The notes under the pieces were generated by a model. The model was given only the letters and a program-made list of their open reading frames with translations, did not search any database and was not told the DNA's origin. From NCBI GenBank assembly GCA_015487975.1, contig WFOS01000071.1, positions 1-59,667 on the forward strand: a stretch of 59,667 bases of DNA. The letters are read 5' to 3'. The DNA comes from Ardenticatena sp. GTDB lineage: Bacteria > Chloroflexota > Anaerolineae > Ardenticatenales > Ardenticatenaceae. The stretch's first letter is position 1. Each line of letters starts with the position of its first letter. This document shows positions 33,395 through 45,004 of this stretch, piece after piece. The translations under genes were made by a program, and so were the position numbers.

Positions 33395-34471
33395 TCAGCC
33401 ACCGGGGTTGTAGCCGGTTTCGATCGTGCCGTTGCGCAGGCCCTCGTCGATTTCCTTCAGCTTATCCTTGACTTCCTGCGGAATATCATCTTCGAAGTCG
33501 TGGAATGGTGCGAGCCCGACTTCACCCACGTAGTTGCCACTCGGGAAGCTGCCTTCCTTCGCCATCTTGACGAGATCGAAGACGCCCGGCGTAATCAGCT
33601 TCATGGCGCTGGAAACCAGGCACGGGCGTGCTTCAGGGACGGTCAGCCACTGGTCGGTATCCACACCAATGCAGTAAACACCTTCATACGAAGCAGCTTC
33701 GATGAGCGCACCATTCCCCGTCTTCCCGCCAGCACCGAAAATCACATCGGCCCCTTGGTCGATGGCCTGCTTGGCAGTCGCAGCCCCCCATTCAGGGTCG
33801 GTGAAGGCTACGTCCAACCCGCCGGGGTGGTAGGTCGAGATGATTTCGATGTCGGGGTTGATGTAGCGGGCACCAGCTTCATACCCTTCCTTGAAGGCCA
33901 CGACCGGCGGCACCAGGTCTGTCCCCAACACAGCGGCAATCTTGCCACTCTTGGTGATCTGCGCAGCCAACGCCCCCGCCAGGAAGCCCGCCTTGTCTTC
34001 GTTGAAAATCAAACCCGCCAGATTGGGCTTTTCCGTGCCCGGTGCTTGGAACTGATCCACACCAATGAAGTAGATGTCGGGATACTCTTCCGCCATCTTG
34101 GCAGTGGCTTCACCCAGCGCAAAGCCCACCGTCACGATGACGTTGTACCCCTGATCGGCGAAAAGGCGGATGTTTTCTTCGTAATCCTTGGCGTCTTTGG
34201 TTTCGATGTAGTCCACCTCTGCGCCCAGCTCTTCCTTGGCGCGCAAGACACCTTCCCACGCCGACTGGTTGAACGACTTGTCGTCGATCTCACCCACATC
34301 CGTCACAAGACCGACTTTGAACGTCATGGCTTCTTCGCCACCGCTGGTTTCCTCGGTGGTCTGGGCGCTTTCTTCGCCACCGGCTGCCGGCTCTTCACTC
34401 GAGCCACCGCACGCCGCCAGCAGGAGCGCCAGAAGCGACAACAAGATGAACAACAGCGTTCGTTTTCGCAT
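33395..34471 (-). CDS. BMP family ABC transporter substrate-binding lipoprotein
   Basis: A 358-residue lipoprotein. The signal peptide MRKRTLLFILLSLLALLLAA ends in a lipobox with Cys21 (LLAAC), followed by an acidic Ser/Glu-rich linker (GGSSEEPAAGGEESAQ). The BMP/PnrA-like domain follows: KVGLVTDVGEIDDKSFNQSA, then W near residue 80, and GVDQFQAPGTEKPNLAGLIF, ADVIFGAGGKTGNGALIEAA, YCIGVDTDQWLTVPEARPCL. The DDKSFNQ element contacts ligand in nucleoside-binding members, so purine nucleoside uptake is likely. Start ATG 34471 follows GGAGGAG. It heads the importer operon. Confidence 0.93.
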   Translation of the reverse strand: MRKRTLLFILLSLLALLLAACGGSSEEPAAGGEESAQTTEETSGGEEAMTFKVGLVTDVGEIDDKSFNQSAWEGVLRAKEELGAEVDYIETKDAKDYEENIRLFADQGYNVIVTVGFALGEATAKMAEEYPDIYFIGVDQFQAPGTEKPNLAGLIFNEDKAGFLAGALAAQITKSGKIAAVLGTDLVPPVVAFKEGYEAGARYINPDIEIISTYHPGGLDVAFTDPEWGAATAKQAIDQGADVIFGAGGKTGNGALIEAASYEGVYCIGVDTDQWLTVPEARPCLVSSAMKLITPGVFDLVKMAKEGSFPSGNYVGEVGLAPFHDFEDDIPQEVKDKLKEIDEGLRNGTIETGYNPGG

Positions 34472-34542
34472 ACTTCTCCTCCTGCATTCCAGTAACATTG
34501 GGTAATTTTTGGGCCTTTTCGGCACGAACGGCTCGCGTTCCC

Positions 34543-34570
34543 ATTGTATCGGATTTAGCAGGGTGTACAA
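34543..34570 (-). promoter_or_regulatory. Promoter of the BMP ABC importer operon
   Basis: On the minus strand TTGTAC (34565-34570), 16 bases and TACAAT (34543-34548) lie about 70 bases upstream of the lipoprotein start. Confidence 0.55.
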
Positions 34571-34688
34571 AACAGCCAATTCGTCCTATCCCACGCCTGA
34601 TGACGACACGTGCGCAGCAAGGCTTTCCGATCGATTGCAAAGAAGGTGATTGGCTCTGCGAGCCTCTTTCGCCATCCGTCAACTCTGG

Positions 34689-34694
34689 TATAAT
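34689..34694 (+). promoter_or_regulatory. -10 box upstream of the GYD-domain gene
   Basis: A perfect TATAAT, 40 bases before the start codon. The -35 region is weak. Confidence 0.45.
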
Positions 34695-34734
34695 ACGCCC
34701 GCCATATCAGGGACAATCCACGGGGAGGCATGTC

Positions 34735-35142
34735 ATGGCAACCTATCTGATTGCCTGCAAGTTTGCGCCACACACACCTGGCTCGCTAGCCACACTCGAA
34801 CGCAAAACACGAGCCAAACTCAAATCGCTTTGTCCCAATGTAGAGGTGAAAGCCCGATACGCGCTGCTGGGCCCTTACGATACACTCTACATTGTCGAAG
34901 CGCCTGAGAACCACCATGCCCTCGAAGCAGCCATGGTGCTCCGTTCGGTGGGGCATGCCAGCACCGAAATCTGGCCGGCTGTGGAAAGCAACATGTTCGA
35001 CACGCTCTCGACCACATTTACCCGTCGAAGCCAACAATTCGAAGAGGCATTCGACCCTGTGGATGAATCCCTGGAAGAAAGTTTTCCTGCCAGCGATGCA
35101 CCCTCCTGGATAGGAGGTTCCGTCACGCCATCAGAAGAATAA
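34735..35142 (+). CDS. GYD-domain protein with a DxVDE...SFPASD tail
   Basis: A 135-residue protein; start ATG 34735 follows GGGGAGG. Residues about 1-88 match the GYD ferredoxin-like fold ([20 protein letters not shown], then [20 protein letters not shown]). The C-terminal 25 residues carry [19 protein letters not shown], a short motif found in many otherwise unrelated small bacterial proteins. Function of either part is unknown. It lies 26 bases upstream of acnA on the same strand, so co-expression with aconitase is likely. A longer upstream frame has no supporting ribosome site. Confidence 0.75.
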   Translation: MATYLIACKFAPHTPGSLATLERKTRAKLKSLCPNVEVKARYALLGPYDTLYIVEAPENHHALEAAMVLRSVGHASTEIWPAVESNMFDTLSTTFTRRSQQFEEAFDPVDESLEESFPASDAPSWIGGSVTPSEE

Positions 35143-35168
35143 ATCGCACAATCAAAAGAGGTGAGCCT

Positions 35169-37955
<2,787 letters not shown>

Positions 37956-37975
37956 GCCGTTCTCATCGCCATCAC

Positions 37976-38010
37976 ACCTGTCAGGTCGTCGAGGCCTGGC
38001 AGGTTTTTCT
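37976..38010 (+). terminator. Terminator of acnA
   Basis: ACCTGTCAGG (37976-37985) and CCTGGCAGGT (37995-38004) pair, followed by TTTTTCTTTT. A third core copy, CCTGACAGG, sits at 38032-38040. Confidence 0.85.
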
Positions 38011-38093
38011 TTTCTCCATGCTTCTGAAAGCCCTGACAGGCGAGAGGCGTCGTGGGCTGTTTCCAAACACCCCCTGTTGTGGATATAATGCCA

Positions 38094-38099
38094 GCCTCG
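38094..38099 (+). promoter_or_regulatory. -10 box upstream of the BtrH-like/thiED operon
   Basis: A perfect TATAAT, 80 bases before the favoured start. No good -35 element is visible, and no TPP riboswitch is recognised in the leader. Confidence 0.4.
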
Positions 38100-38178
38100 G
38101 AAGAAATGCGTGCCACTCCATATCAGCACCTATCGAATGCCAAACAGAGACCCAATCGTCATGAGGAGATCGTGTACG

Positions 38179-39174
38179 GTGAAGTCGCCAAAGACGCCTG
38201 AGACAGCTTTCACTCTGCCTGTGCCACACTCGGTCGGCATTCACTGTTCATCTACCAGCGTGCGCGACGTCCTCGCCTACGACGGCATCCATCTCAGCGA
38301 AGCAATGGTCTTTGGGTTGGGGAGTGGGCTGGGCTTCGTACTCTGGCCCGATCCCGACCAGCCCCCCGCGCTGCGCTTCAATGGGCGGGCACGCGACCTC
38401 GAAGGCAAATTCTATGCCAACGTGGGGCATCCCATCACCTGGGCCTGCCGCTGGGATCCCGACGCCATGTACGACACCGTGCGCCAAGGGCGTCCCATCC
38501 TCGCCCAAACCGACATTCGCCCACTCCCTTACTACGATGGCGTCCACTTCGCCGGGCATGGCGTGGTTGTCATCGGGCTTGACCCCCACAGCCAAACCGC
38601 CTGGCTCGCCGACGTCATCGCCGAAACGCCACAAGCCATCCCGCTCGACGCACTCCGTCGCGCGATGGGACCCAACCCCTCGCCATTGACCGAAGCGTAC
38701 CATTGGGCGCCAGCGCCACGCATCCATCTGCACCTGGGGGCACCGCTCATTCGCCGCGCCGTGCGCGTTATGGTGGATGAAATGCTTTCCCCCGACCAGC
38801 CCAAGGCCGTTGGCCTGCCCGCCATGCACCGCTACATCGAGGCCCTGCCCGAAAGCATCCACGCCCCCGACCCCCGCTGGGTTGCCCGCTTCGCCTACCA
38901 GACGATCGAGAAACGCGGGACCGGCGGTGGCGCTTTCCGCCTTCTCTATGCGCAATTCCTGCGCGAAGCTGCCACCTGGATTCCCGCCCTGGCCTCATTG
39001 GCAGACGAAGCCGAAACCATTGGGCGTCGATGGCAAGCACTGGCGCAAATCTTCAAACGCACCTTCATCGAAAACGACCCGCACGGCTTCACGCAAGCCG
39101 CCAGCCACCTTGCTGCCATCGCCGAGGCCGAAGCCGCCTGGCTGGCGCGGCTCGCTGACGTTGCATCATCCTGA
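38179..39174 (+). CDS. BtrH N-terminal / DUF4872-like protein
   Basis: A 331-residue protein from GTG 38179, chosen for AGGAG ten bases upstream; ATG at 38161 is an alternative. The N-terminal half resembles the BtrH_N papain-like fold: HSVGIHCSSTSVRDVLAYDG with a candidate nucleophile cysteine, LSEAMVFGLGSGLGFVLWPD, and a histidine in FAGHGVVVIGLDPHSQTAWL. The C-terminal half matches DUF4872 (AMHRYIEALPESIHAPDPRW, GTGGGAFRLLYAQFLREAA). BtrH transfers an acyl group in butirosin biosynthesis; other members are uncharacterised. It lies 23 bases before thiE and 80 bases after a TATAAT box, so it heads an operon with thiE and thiD. Confidence 0.7.
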   Translation: MKSPKTPETAFTLPVPHSVGIHCSSTSVRDVLAYDGIHLSEAMVFGLGSGLGFVLWPDPDQPPALRFNGRARDLEGKFYANVGHPITWACRWDPDAMYDTVRQGRPILAQTDIRPLPYYDGVHFAGHGVVVIGLDPHSQTAWLADVIAETPQAIPLDALRRAMGPNPSPLTEAYHWAPAPRIHLHLGAPLIRRAVRVMVDEMLSPDQPKAVGLPAMHRYIEALPESIHAPDPRWVARFAYQTIEKRGTGGGAFRLLYAQFLREAATWIPALASLADEAETIGRRWQALAQIFKRTFIENDPHGFTQAASHLAAIAEAEAAWLARLADVASS

Positions 39175-39197
39175 CAACCCCCATCGGAGGTGTTTTC

Positions 39198-39839
39198 ATG
39201 CCCGACTGGCGCCTCTACGTCATCACCGACCCACGCTACGGGCGTGGTGGCGCCCTACTCGAAAAGGTGGCCGCCGCCATTCGAGGGGGCGCTACCATTG
39301 TGCAACTGCGCGACAAACAGGCCACTACCCGCACGCTCATCGAGCAAGCGCGTGCCCTGCTCACCATCACGCGCCCTGCCGGCGTCCCGCTCATCATCAA
39401 CGACCGTGTGGATGTGGCGCTTGCAGTGGGGGCTGACGGTGTCCACTTGGGTGTGGACGATATGCCTATTGCCGACGCACGCCGCCTGCTCGGCCCCCAC
39501 GCCATCATTGGTGGCTCGCCCGAAACCATCGAAGATGCCCTGCGCATGCAGCAAGAAGGGGCAACCTACCTCGGTGTGGGAGACGTGTTCGGCACCCCCA
39601 CCAAACCCGACGCCGGAACGCCTATTGGCATCGAAGGGGTGCAACGCATCATCGCACAGGTGGCCATTCCCGTTGTCGGGATTGGTGGCATTACCATCGC
39701 CAACGCGGCCGATGTGATCCGTGCTGGCGCTGCCGGAATTGCCGTGGTTTCCGCCGTCATGGGAGCCCAAAACCCCGAAGCCGCCGCCCGTCACCTGCGC
39801 CGCATCATCAGCCAGGCACGCCAGGAGGCGCAACCATGA
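39198..39839 (+). CDS. thiE: Thiamine-phosphate synthase ThiE
   Basis: A 213-residue TIM-barrel enzyme that joins HMP-PP and thiazole phosphate to form thiamine phosphate. Motifs: [70 protein letters not shown] (the family usually has GPVF.T.TK) and [27 protein letters not shown] precedes the ATG. It overlaps thiD by four bases (ATGA), so the two are translationally coupled. No thiC, thiG or thiL is in the window. Confidence 0.95.
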   Translation: MPDWRLYVITDPRYGRGGALLEKVAAAIRGGATIVQLRDKQATTRTLIEQARALLTITRPAGVPLIINDRVDVALAVGADGVHLGVDDMPIADARRLLGPHAIIGGSPETIEDALRMQQEGATYLGVGDVFGTPTKPDAGTPIGIEGVQRIIAQVAIPVVGIGGITIANAADVIRAGAAGIAVVSAVMGAQNPEAAARHLRRIISQARQEAQP

Positions 39840-40699
39840 GCGCCACCATCCCCACAGTGCTCACCATCGCCGGCGCCGATTCAGGTGGTGGAGCGGGCAT
39901 ACAAGCCGACTTGCACACCTTTGCCGCTTGTGGCGTGTGGGGAACAAGTGCCATCACCGCGTTGACAGCACAAAACACACGTGGCGTGTTTGCCACACAC
40001 ATCGTCCCCGCGTCATTCGTGCGGGCCCAGATCGACGCCATCATGCACGACATGCGCCCCACCGTCTGGAAAATCGGTATGCTCGCCACGAGCGAGATAA
40101 TCGAAACCGTCGCAGAGGCAGCAGCCGACTACACCCCCCGCCACATCATCCTCGACCCTGTCATGGTCGCCACCAGCGGCGCCCCCCTACTGGAAGAAAA
40201 CGCCCACCAAGCACTTGTGCGTCGCCTCCTACCCCATGCCACCGTCATCACCCCCAACCGCGCCGAAGCCGAAGCCCTGACCGGTTTGCGCATCACCTCG
40301 CTCGACGAAATGAATAGCGCCGCACGTATCCTGCATGGCATCAGCGGCAGCGCTGTTTTCCTCACCGGTGGGCATATCGAAGACGAAGAGTGGCAAGGAG
40401 ATGCTGTCGATCTCCTCTTCGACGGAGACGAGACGTTCATCCTCATTGCCGAACGTCTGCCCACACGCAACACCCATGGTACTGGCTGCACGCTTGCCTC
40501 AGCCCTGGCCGCTTTTCTGGCGCAGGGATGCCCCTTGCTCACCGCTGCTCGACGGGCCAAAACCGTTCTCACCCAGGCCCTCCACGCCGCCGCCCCCTAT
40601 CGTTTAGGGCAAGGGCATGGTCCCGTGGGACACTTTCTCCTGGCGCGCCACACCAAATACGACGAATCACTCGTGCGCATCGTGCGGTTCGGCTGGTAA
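39836..40699 (+). CDS. thiD: Hydroxymethylpyrimidine/phosphomethylpyrimidine kinase ThiD
   Basis: A 287-residue ribokinase-fold HMP/HMP-P kinase supplying ThiE. Motifs: [89 protein letters not shown] and the anion-hole [20 protein letters not shown]. The start overlaps the end of thiE. The C terminus ([19 protein letters not shown]) extends slightly past the family core. Confidence 0.95.
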   Translation: MSATIPTVLTIAGADSGGGAGIQADLHTFAACGVWGTSAITALTAQNTRGVFATHIVPASFVRAQIDAIMHDMRPTVWKIGMLATSEIIETVAEAAADYTPRHIILDPVMVATSGAPLLEENAHQALVRRLLPHATVITPNRAEAEALTGLRITSLDEMNSAARILHGISGSAVFLTGGHIEDEEWQGDAVDLLFDGDETFILIAERLPTRNTHGTGCTLASALAAFLAQGCPLLTAARRAKTVLTQALHAAAPYRLGQGHGPVGHFLLARHTKYDESLVRIVRFGW

Positions 40700-40740
40700 A
40701 CACCCTCCCAACTCCCCCACAAAATCCCCCATTTGCGGGA

Positions 40741-40769
40741 TTGAATCTCCCCCATGCGCTGGCTATCAT
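40741..40769 (+). promoter_or_regulatory. Promoter of the RND transporter gene
   Basis: TTGAAT (40741-40746), 17 bases and TATCAT (40764-40769) lie 69 bases upstream of the start codon. Confidence 0.6.
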
Positions 40770-40838
40770 TGTTCCCAGCACTTTGTGCGTTATATCACAA
40801 ACAAGATCCCAACAATCTTCGAAGAGAGGTGTAGGACG

Positions 40839-43800
40839 ATGTTCGAAAAACTGGTCGACAAAACCACACGCCTCTCCCTACGATTCAAGTGGATAACGAT
40901 CGCTCTATCGTTCCTCTTCATCATCGCAGGGGGAGTTGCGTGGTCGCAACTCAACCAGGAATTGTTGCCACCGATCGAATTCCCACAGACGGTGGTGTTT
41001 GTACAAGCCCCCGGCCTCTCGCCGGAAGACGTGCGCGACACGATCACGATCCCGCTGGAAGAAGCGGTGCAAAACGTCGAAGGTGTCGTCAACATCGAGT
41101 CCACGTCGGCACGAGGCGTGGCCGTCATCATCGTGCGCAATGAATTCGGGCTTGACCAAGAAGCCCTGCGCGAAGAGCTGGCAGATGCCATCGCCAACGT
41201 GCAATTGCCCGAAGGTGTTGAAACGCCCGAACTGCTGAACTTCAACTTCTCCGACCTGCCCGTCGTGGTCGCCAGCGCCTCGTCGTCGGAGCTCTCACGC
41301 AGCGAATTGAAAGCGCTCATTCAGGACGAAATCGTGCCACAACTGGAAGCGCTCGAAGGCGTGGCGCGTGTGGAAGTGAGTGGTGGACAGGAGCTACCCG
41401 AAGAAGTCTTTGCGCGTGAAGCGAGCACCGAGGAAGAAACAGCCCAGGCTCAACCTGACCCCACCCCTGCACCGGTGGACTTGCCTGACCTGTGGGTGCG
41501 TGCCGCGCAAATGCAAGGCGTCGAATTGACCACTACCGCCGACCTGACGCCCGAAATCGTTGCGTCGGCGCTCGAAGCCGCTCCCCAGTTGCTCGACGAA
41601 CTGACACCGGAGATTGTCGAAGCCACCCCCATCGAAGTGTTGCAAGCGGTGCCCACCGACCTCTATGACCGTATTCCGGCCGAGGCTCGCGCAGCGCTCG
41701 AACAACGGCTGGCCGAGGCGGGTGTCGTTGTCGAAGAAACGCCAACCCAAAACGCCACCCCTGAAAGCGAGAGCACCGAAGCCCCAGCCGAGCAAGGCGA
41801 AGCCGCTGCGGTTCCTCTGCCCAAATCGTGGGTGGCTGCTGCGCAGGCACAAGGCATGACCCTCGAAACCACCGCCGATCTCACGCCTGAAATCGTCGCC
41901 GGCATCGCTTCGTTTGCACCACACCTGCTCGCCGACCTCACACCCGAGCACTTGCTCGCCATGTCGCCCGAAGCCATCGCTGCCCTGCCGCAAGACTTCC
42001 TCGCCTCGCTCGACCCTGACGTGCAGGCGCAGCTCACCCAAAAAGCGCAGGCTGCCGCCCCAGCCGAGCAAGGCGAACCAGGCGAAACACTGCCGCTCGA
42101 ATGGCAAGCCGTGGGGCAGGCGCAAGGCATCGAACTGAAACGTCCCGAAGACCTGACACCCGAGATCGTGCAAGCGGTGGCGAATGTCGCGCCGCAACTC
42201 TTCGACACACTCACGCCTGATCACCTGCGTCGCATGTCGCCCGACGTGCTCGCGTGGTTGCCAGACACATACACCACCACGCTCCCCGACGACGTGCGTG
42301 CCGAATTGGACGAACGCGCCACCCCAGCTGGCGGATTGAGCGCCGCATGGCGTGCCGCACAGGAAGCCGCCGAAGAAATGGCCAAGGAAGCGCCGCCACT
42401 CAGCGGTGCGTGGGTGACGCCACCAGAAGATGGTGAAACCGCGCAAGGGCCGCGCTTTACCACTGCTGCTGACCTCATCAACAATGGCTTTGCGCCAACG
42501 GCCGCTGACTTCCTGAATCTGCTGGCCGAAAATGGCCCACCCAACGCGCCCCAACTCCTCGCCGACCTGACGCCCGACGTCATTCTCTGGCTGGCCGAAC
42601 ATGAAGAAAACTTCCTGCAAAACCTGAACCCGGCAACGTTACGCATGCTCTCACCCGACGTTCTGAAAGCCTTGCCGGACGAGTTCATGGCCAGCCTCGA
42701 TCCCGCCTTGCGCGAGGAACTGCAAGCGTTGGCACGTGGCGAACGTGAAGTCTTCATCCCAGAAGACACCATCGCTCGCGTCGATGGGCAACCTGCCGTC
42801 ATCTTGACGATTTACAAGGAAAACGAAGCCAACACGGTTGAAGTCTCGCACCTCATCTTCGAGAAACTGGACGAACTCGACAGCGAGTACAACACGCTCA
42901 ACTTCGACATCGCCTTCGAGCAAGCCTCTTTCATCGAAGAAAGCATCAGTGGTGTTACACGTGAGGGTGTGCTTGGCGCCCTCTTCGCCATTTTCGTCAT
43001 CCTCGTCTTCCTGAGCGGCCATGGCCGTGATGGCCGCCGCATCATCTCGTGGCGTAGCACGCTCGTGACCGCTGTGAGCATCCCGCTCTCGGTAATGATG
43101 GCATTCGCCCTGATGAAGTGGCTGCCGCCTGCGACGCACATCATGCTCGACCCATTGGTGGATGCCACACGTGGCATACCACTGCTGGGAAGCCTCATGC
43201 ATGGCTTCGCGCGCCTCTTCCCCACCAACCTGACCCTCAACATCATGACGCTGTCGGGGATGACGGTGGCGATTGGGCGTGTGGTGGACGACTCCATCGT
43301 GGTACTCGAAAACATCTACCGCCACATTCAGTGTGGCGAAGACCAGTTGGAAGCGGTGCTCGTCGGGACACGCGACGTGGCGGTCGCCATCTTTGCTTCG
43401 ACCATCACGACCGTGGTGGTCTTCCTCCCTATCGGCCTGATTGGGGGCTTGCTGGGTGAATTCTTCCTGCCCTTTGGGGTTGCCGTCACGTATGCGCTTA
43501 TGTCAAGTTTTGTCGTTGCCGTCACGACCATTCCGGTGCTGACGTTCATGTTCATTCGGAAGGAACATCTGCCTATCGAGCGCGAAACGGCTTTGCAGCG
43601 CATCTACTCACGCACTTTGCACTGGGCACTCACCCACCGTGCCATCGTGCTCCTCACAGCGTTTGTGCTGTTCGTAGCGAGCATGTGGCTCTTTGCTCAT
43701 CGCCCGCGCACCTTCGTACCCGACATGGGCGAACCGGAAATCTCCGTCGTGGTGGACTTGCCAGGCGATTACCAGATGGTGGACACGCTCGAACTAGTGG

Positions 43801-44894
43801 AAACGTTCGAAGAACGCATCGCTGGCATGGACGGGGTGGGCACTATTCGCTCCACCATTGGGTCAGGCGGCTTCGAATCCATCATGTTCGGTGGCGGCGT
43901 TGACCAGACCCGTGCCAGCATTCAAATTGGTGTGGAAGATACCGAAAACGCTACCGCCCTGACAGCCAACATCCGTGCCATTGCCAACGAAATCTTTGGC
44001 GAAGACTATGTGCGTGTCTCGTTGGGCACGACGTCCAGTGGCTTTGGTGGCTTCTCGCTGGTGCTCTATGGTGACCCCGAAGTGTTGGCCGACATCGACG
44101 ATGACGTCATCGCTACGCTTGAATCGATCGACGGGCTGGCAAACGTCAGCAGCAATCTGAGCACAGGCGAAACGATTTTGCGTGTGGATGGACAACCTGC
44201 TGCCAGATTCACGGGTGAAATCGAAACCGAGGACGCGATTGGCGTGACCGAACAAGCCATCGAAGCCGTACGTGCCATCGTGCCCGAAGGGGTGACTGTG
44301 ACCGAAGGGTTCGATAGCCGCCAGCAGAAAGAGGGCTTCCAGCAGGCAGGACAAGCGGTGCTGATTTCCATCGTCATCGTCTACCTGGTGATGGTGTTGA
44401 CCTTCCACTCGCTGCTCGACCCCTTCACCATTCTGTTCAGCCTGCCGCTGGCTACCATCGGCGCGGCCATCGCCCTCTGGATAACCGACCGCGTGTTGGG
44501 CATGTCAGCGCTCGTCGGCATGATGATGTTGGTGGGTATCGTGGTCACCAATGCCATTGTGCTGATCGATCGTGTTCGCAAGAATCGCTTTGTGCGTGGC
44601 ATGAATGTCTACGAAGCGTTGATGGAAGGCGGTCGTACCCGCCTGCGCCCCATTCTGATGACGGCCATTGCCGCCATGCTGGCGCTTGTGCCGCTGGCAC
44701 TTGGCGTGGAAGAAGGGGCGATCATCGCCGCCGAACTGGCAACAGTAGTCATTGGGGGGCTCTTCTCCTCCACCTTCCTGACACTGGTGGTGGTGCCGGT
44801 GGTCTACAGCCTCATCAACCGCATGAAGGCAGAAGAGGTAGCGAAAGGTGGTGCGGGTGTGGTACATCCCGTTCCCGCGTCGCCTGAGCCGTAA
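40839..44894 (+). CDS. RND-family transporter (AcrB/HAE1-like) with a four-repeat insertion
   Basis: A 1351-residue transporter; start ATG 40839 follows GAGAGG and AGGACG. The first helix is near 18-37, followed by the RND porter domain (FPQTVVFVQAPGLSPEDVRD, TIPLEEAVQNVEGVVNIEST). Residues about 190-635 are an inserted region with four repeats starting near 213, 326, 418 and 520. The repeat theme is W..A.Q.QG..L....DLTPEIV...AP.LL..LTPE.L..MSPE.L..LP..F...LDP......L. The porter resumes at IARVDGQPAVILTIYKENEA. The membrane core has MTLSGMTVAIGRVVDDSIVV and, in the second half, LVGMMMLVGIVVTNAIVLID. Family members are usually about 1050 residues. No membrane-fusion or outer-membrane partner gene is nearby. 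Confidence 0.88.
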   Translation: MFEKLVDKTTRLSLRFKWITIALSFLFIIAGGVAWSQLNQELLPPIEFPQTVVFVQAPGLSPEDVRDTITIPLEEAVQNVEGVVNIESTSARGVAVIIVRNEFGLDQEALREELADAIANVQLPEGVETPELLNFNFSDLPVVVASASSSELSRSELKALIQDEIVPQLEALEGVARVEVSGGQELPEEVFAREASTEEETAQAQPDPTPAPVDLPDLWVRAAQMQGVELTTTADLTPEIVASALEAAPQLLDELTPEIVEATPIEVLQAVPTDLYDRIPAEARAALEQRLAEAGVVVEETPTQNATPESESTEAPAEQGEAAAVPLPKSWVAAAQAQGMTLETTADLTPEIVAGIASFAPHLLADLTPEHLLAMSPEAIAALPQDFLASLDPDVQAQLTQKAQAAAPAEQGEPGETLPLEWQAVGQAQGIELKRPEDLTPEIVQAVANVAPQLFDTLTPDHLRRMSPDVLAWLPDTYTTTLPDDVRAELDERATPAGGLSAAWRAAQEAAEEMAKEAPPLSGAWVTPPEDGETAQGPRFTTAADLINNGFAPTAADFLNLLAENGPPNAPQLLADLTPDVILWLAEHEENFLQNLNPATLRMLSPDVLKALPDEFMASLDPALREELQALARGEREVFIPEDTIARVDGQPAVILTIYKENEANTVEVSHLIFEKLDELDSEYNTLNFDIAFEQASFIEESISGVTREGVLGALFAIFVILVFLSGHGRDGRRIISWRSTLVTAVSIPLSVMMAFALMKWLPPATHIMLDPLVDATRGIPLLGSLMHGFARLFPTNLTLNIMTLSGMTVAIGRVVDDSIVVLENIYRHIQCGEDQLEAVLVGTRDVAVAIFASTITTVVVFLPIGLIGGLLGEFFLPFGVAVTYALMSSFVVAVTTIPVLTFMFIRKEHLPIERETALQRIYSRTLHWALTHRAIVLLTAFVLFVASMWLFAHRPRTFVPDMGEPEISVVVDLPGDYQMVDTLELVETFEERIAGMDGVGTIRSTIGSGGFESIMFGGGVDQTRASIQIGVEDTENATALTANIRAIANEIFGEDYVRVSLGTTSSGFGGFSLVLYGDPEVLADIDDDVIATLESIDGLANVSSNLSTGETILRVDGQPAARFTGEIETEDAIGVTEQAIEAVRAIVPEGVTVTEGFDSRQQKEGFQQAGQAVLISIVIVYLVMVLTFHSLLDPFTILFSLPLATIGAAIALWITDRVLGMSALVGMMMLVGIVVTNAIVLIDRVRKNRFVRGMNVYEALMEGGRTRLRPILMTAIAAMLALVPLALGVEEGAIIAAELATVVIGGLFSSTFLTLVVVPVVYSLINRMKAEEVAKGGAGVVHPVPASPEP
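41475..42735 (+). repeat. Four degenerate protein repeats inside the RND transporter
   Basis: Units begin near 41475, 41815, 42091 and 42397. Each encodes about 80-110 residues with W-AA-Q-QG, DLTPEIV, APxLLxxLTPE, MSPExLxALPxDF and SLDPxxxxxL elements. Linkers between them are rich in Pro, Glu and Ala. Unit 4 is the most diverged at its start. Confidence 0.75.
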
Positions 44895-44948
44895 ACCATC
44901 TTGCCCCCTGCCCCCTTACCCGTGCGTGGTAAGGGGCGCATCCAAACA

Positions 44949-44986
44949 AAAAAGCCCCCGTCCGTACAACGGGGGCTTCTTTCTTC
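44949..44986. terminator. Bidirectional terminator after the RND gene
   Basis: AAGCCCCCGT (44952-44961) and ACGGGGGCTT (44969-44978) pair, with A-rich and T-rich flanks. A further hairpin (GCCCCCTTACC/GGTAAGGGGC) lies at 44905-44937. Confidence 0.8.
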
Positions 44987-45004
44987 TTGCTTCGCAGCAC
45001 ATTG

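Noticed and set aside
33317..34495. 392-residue plus-strand frame opposite the BMP lipoprotein gene
   Set aside because: Antisense shadow; the lipoprotein has a clear signal peptide, lipobox and family motifs.
38010..38178. Possible TPP riboswitch upstream of the thiE/thiD operon
   Set aside because: No CUGAGA or ACC-UGAUC thi-box core could be recognised in the leader.
39236..39833. Minus-strand frames opposite thiE
   Set aside because: Antisense to a clear thiamine-phosphate synthase and without motifs.
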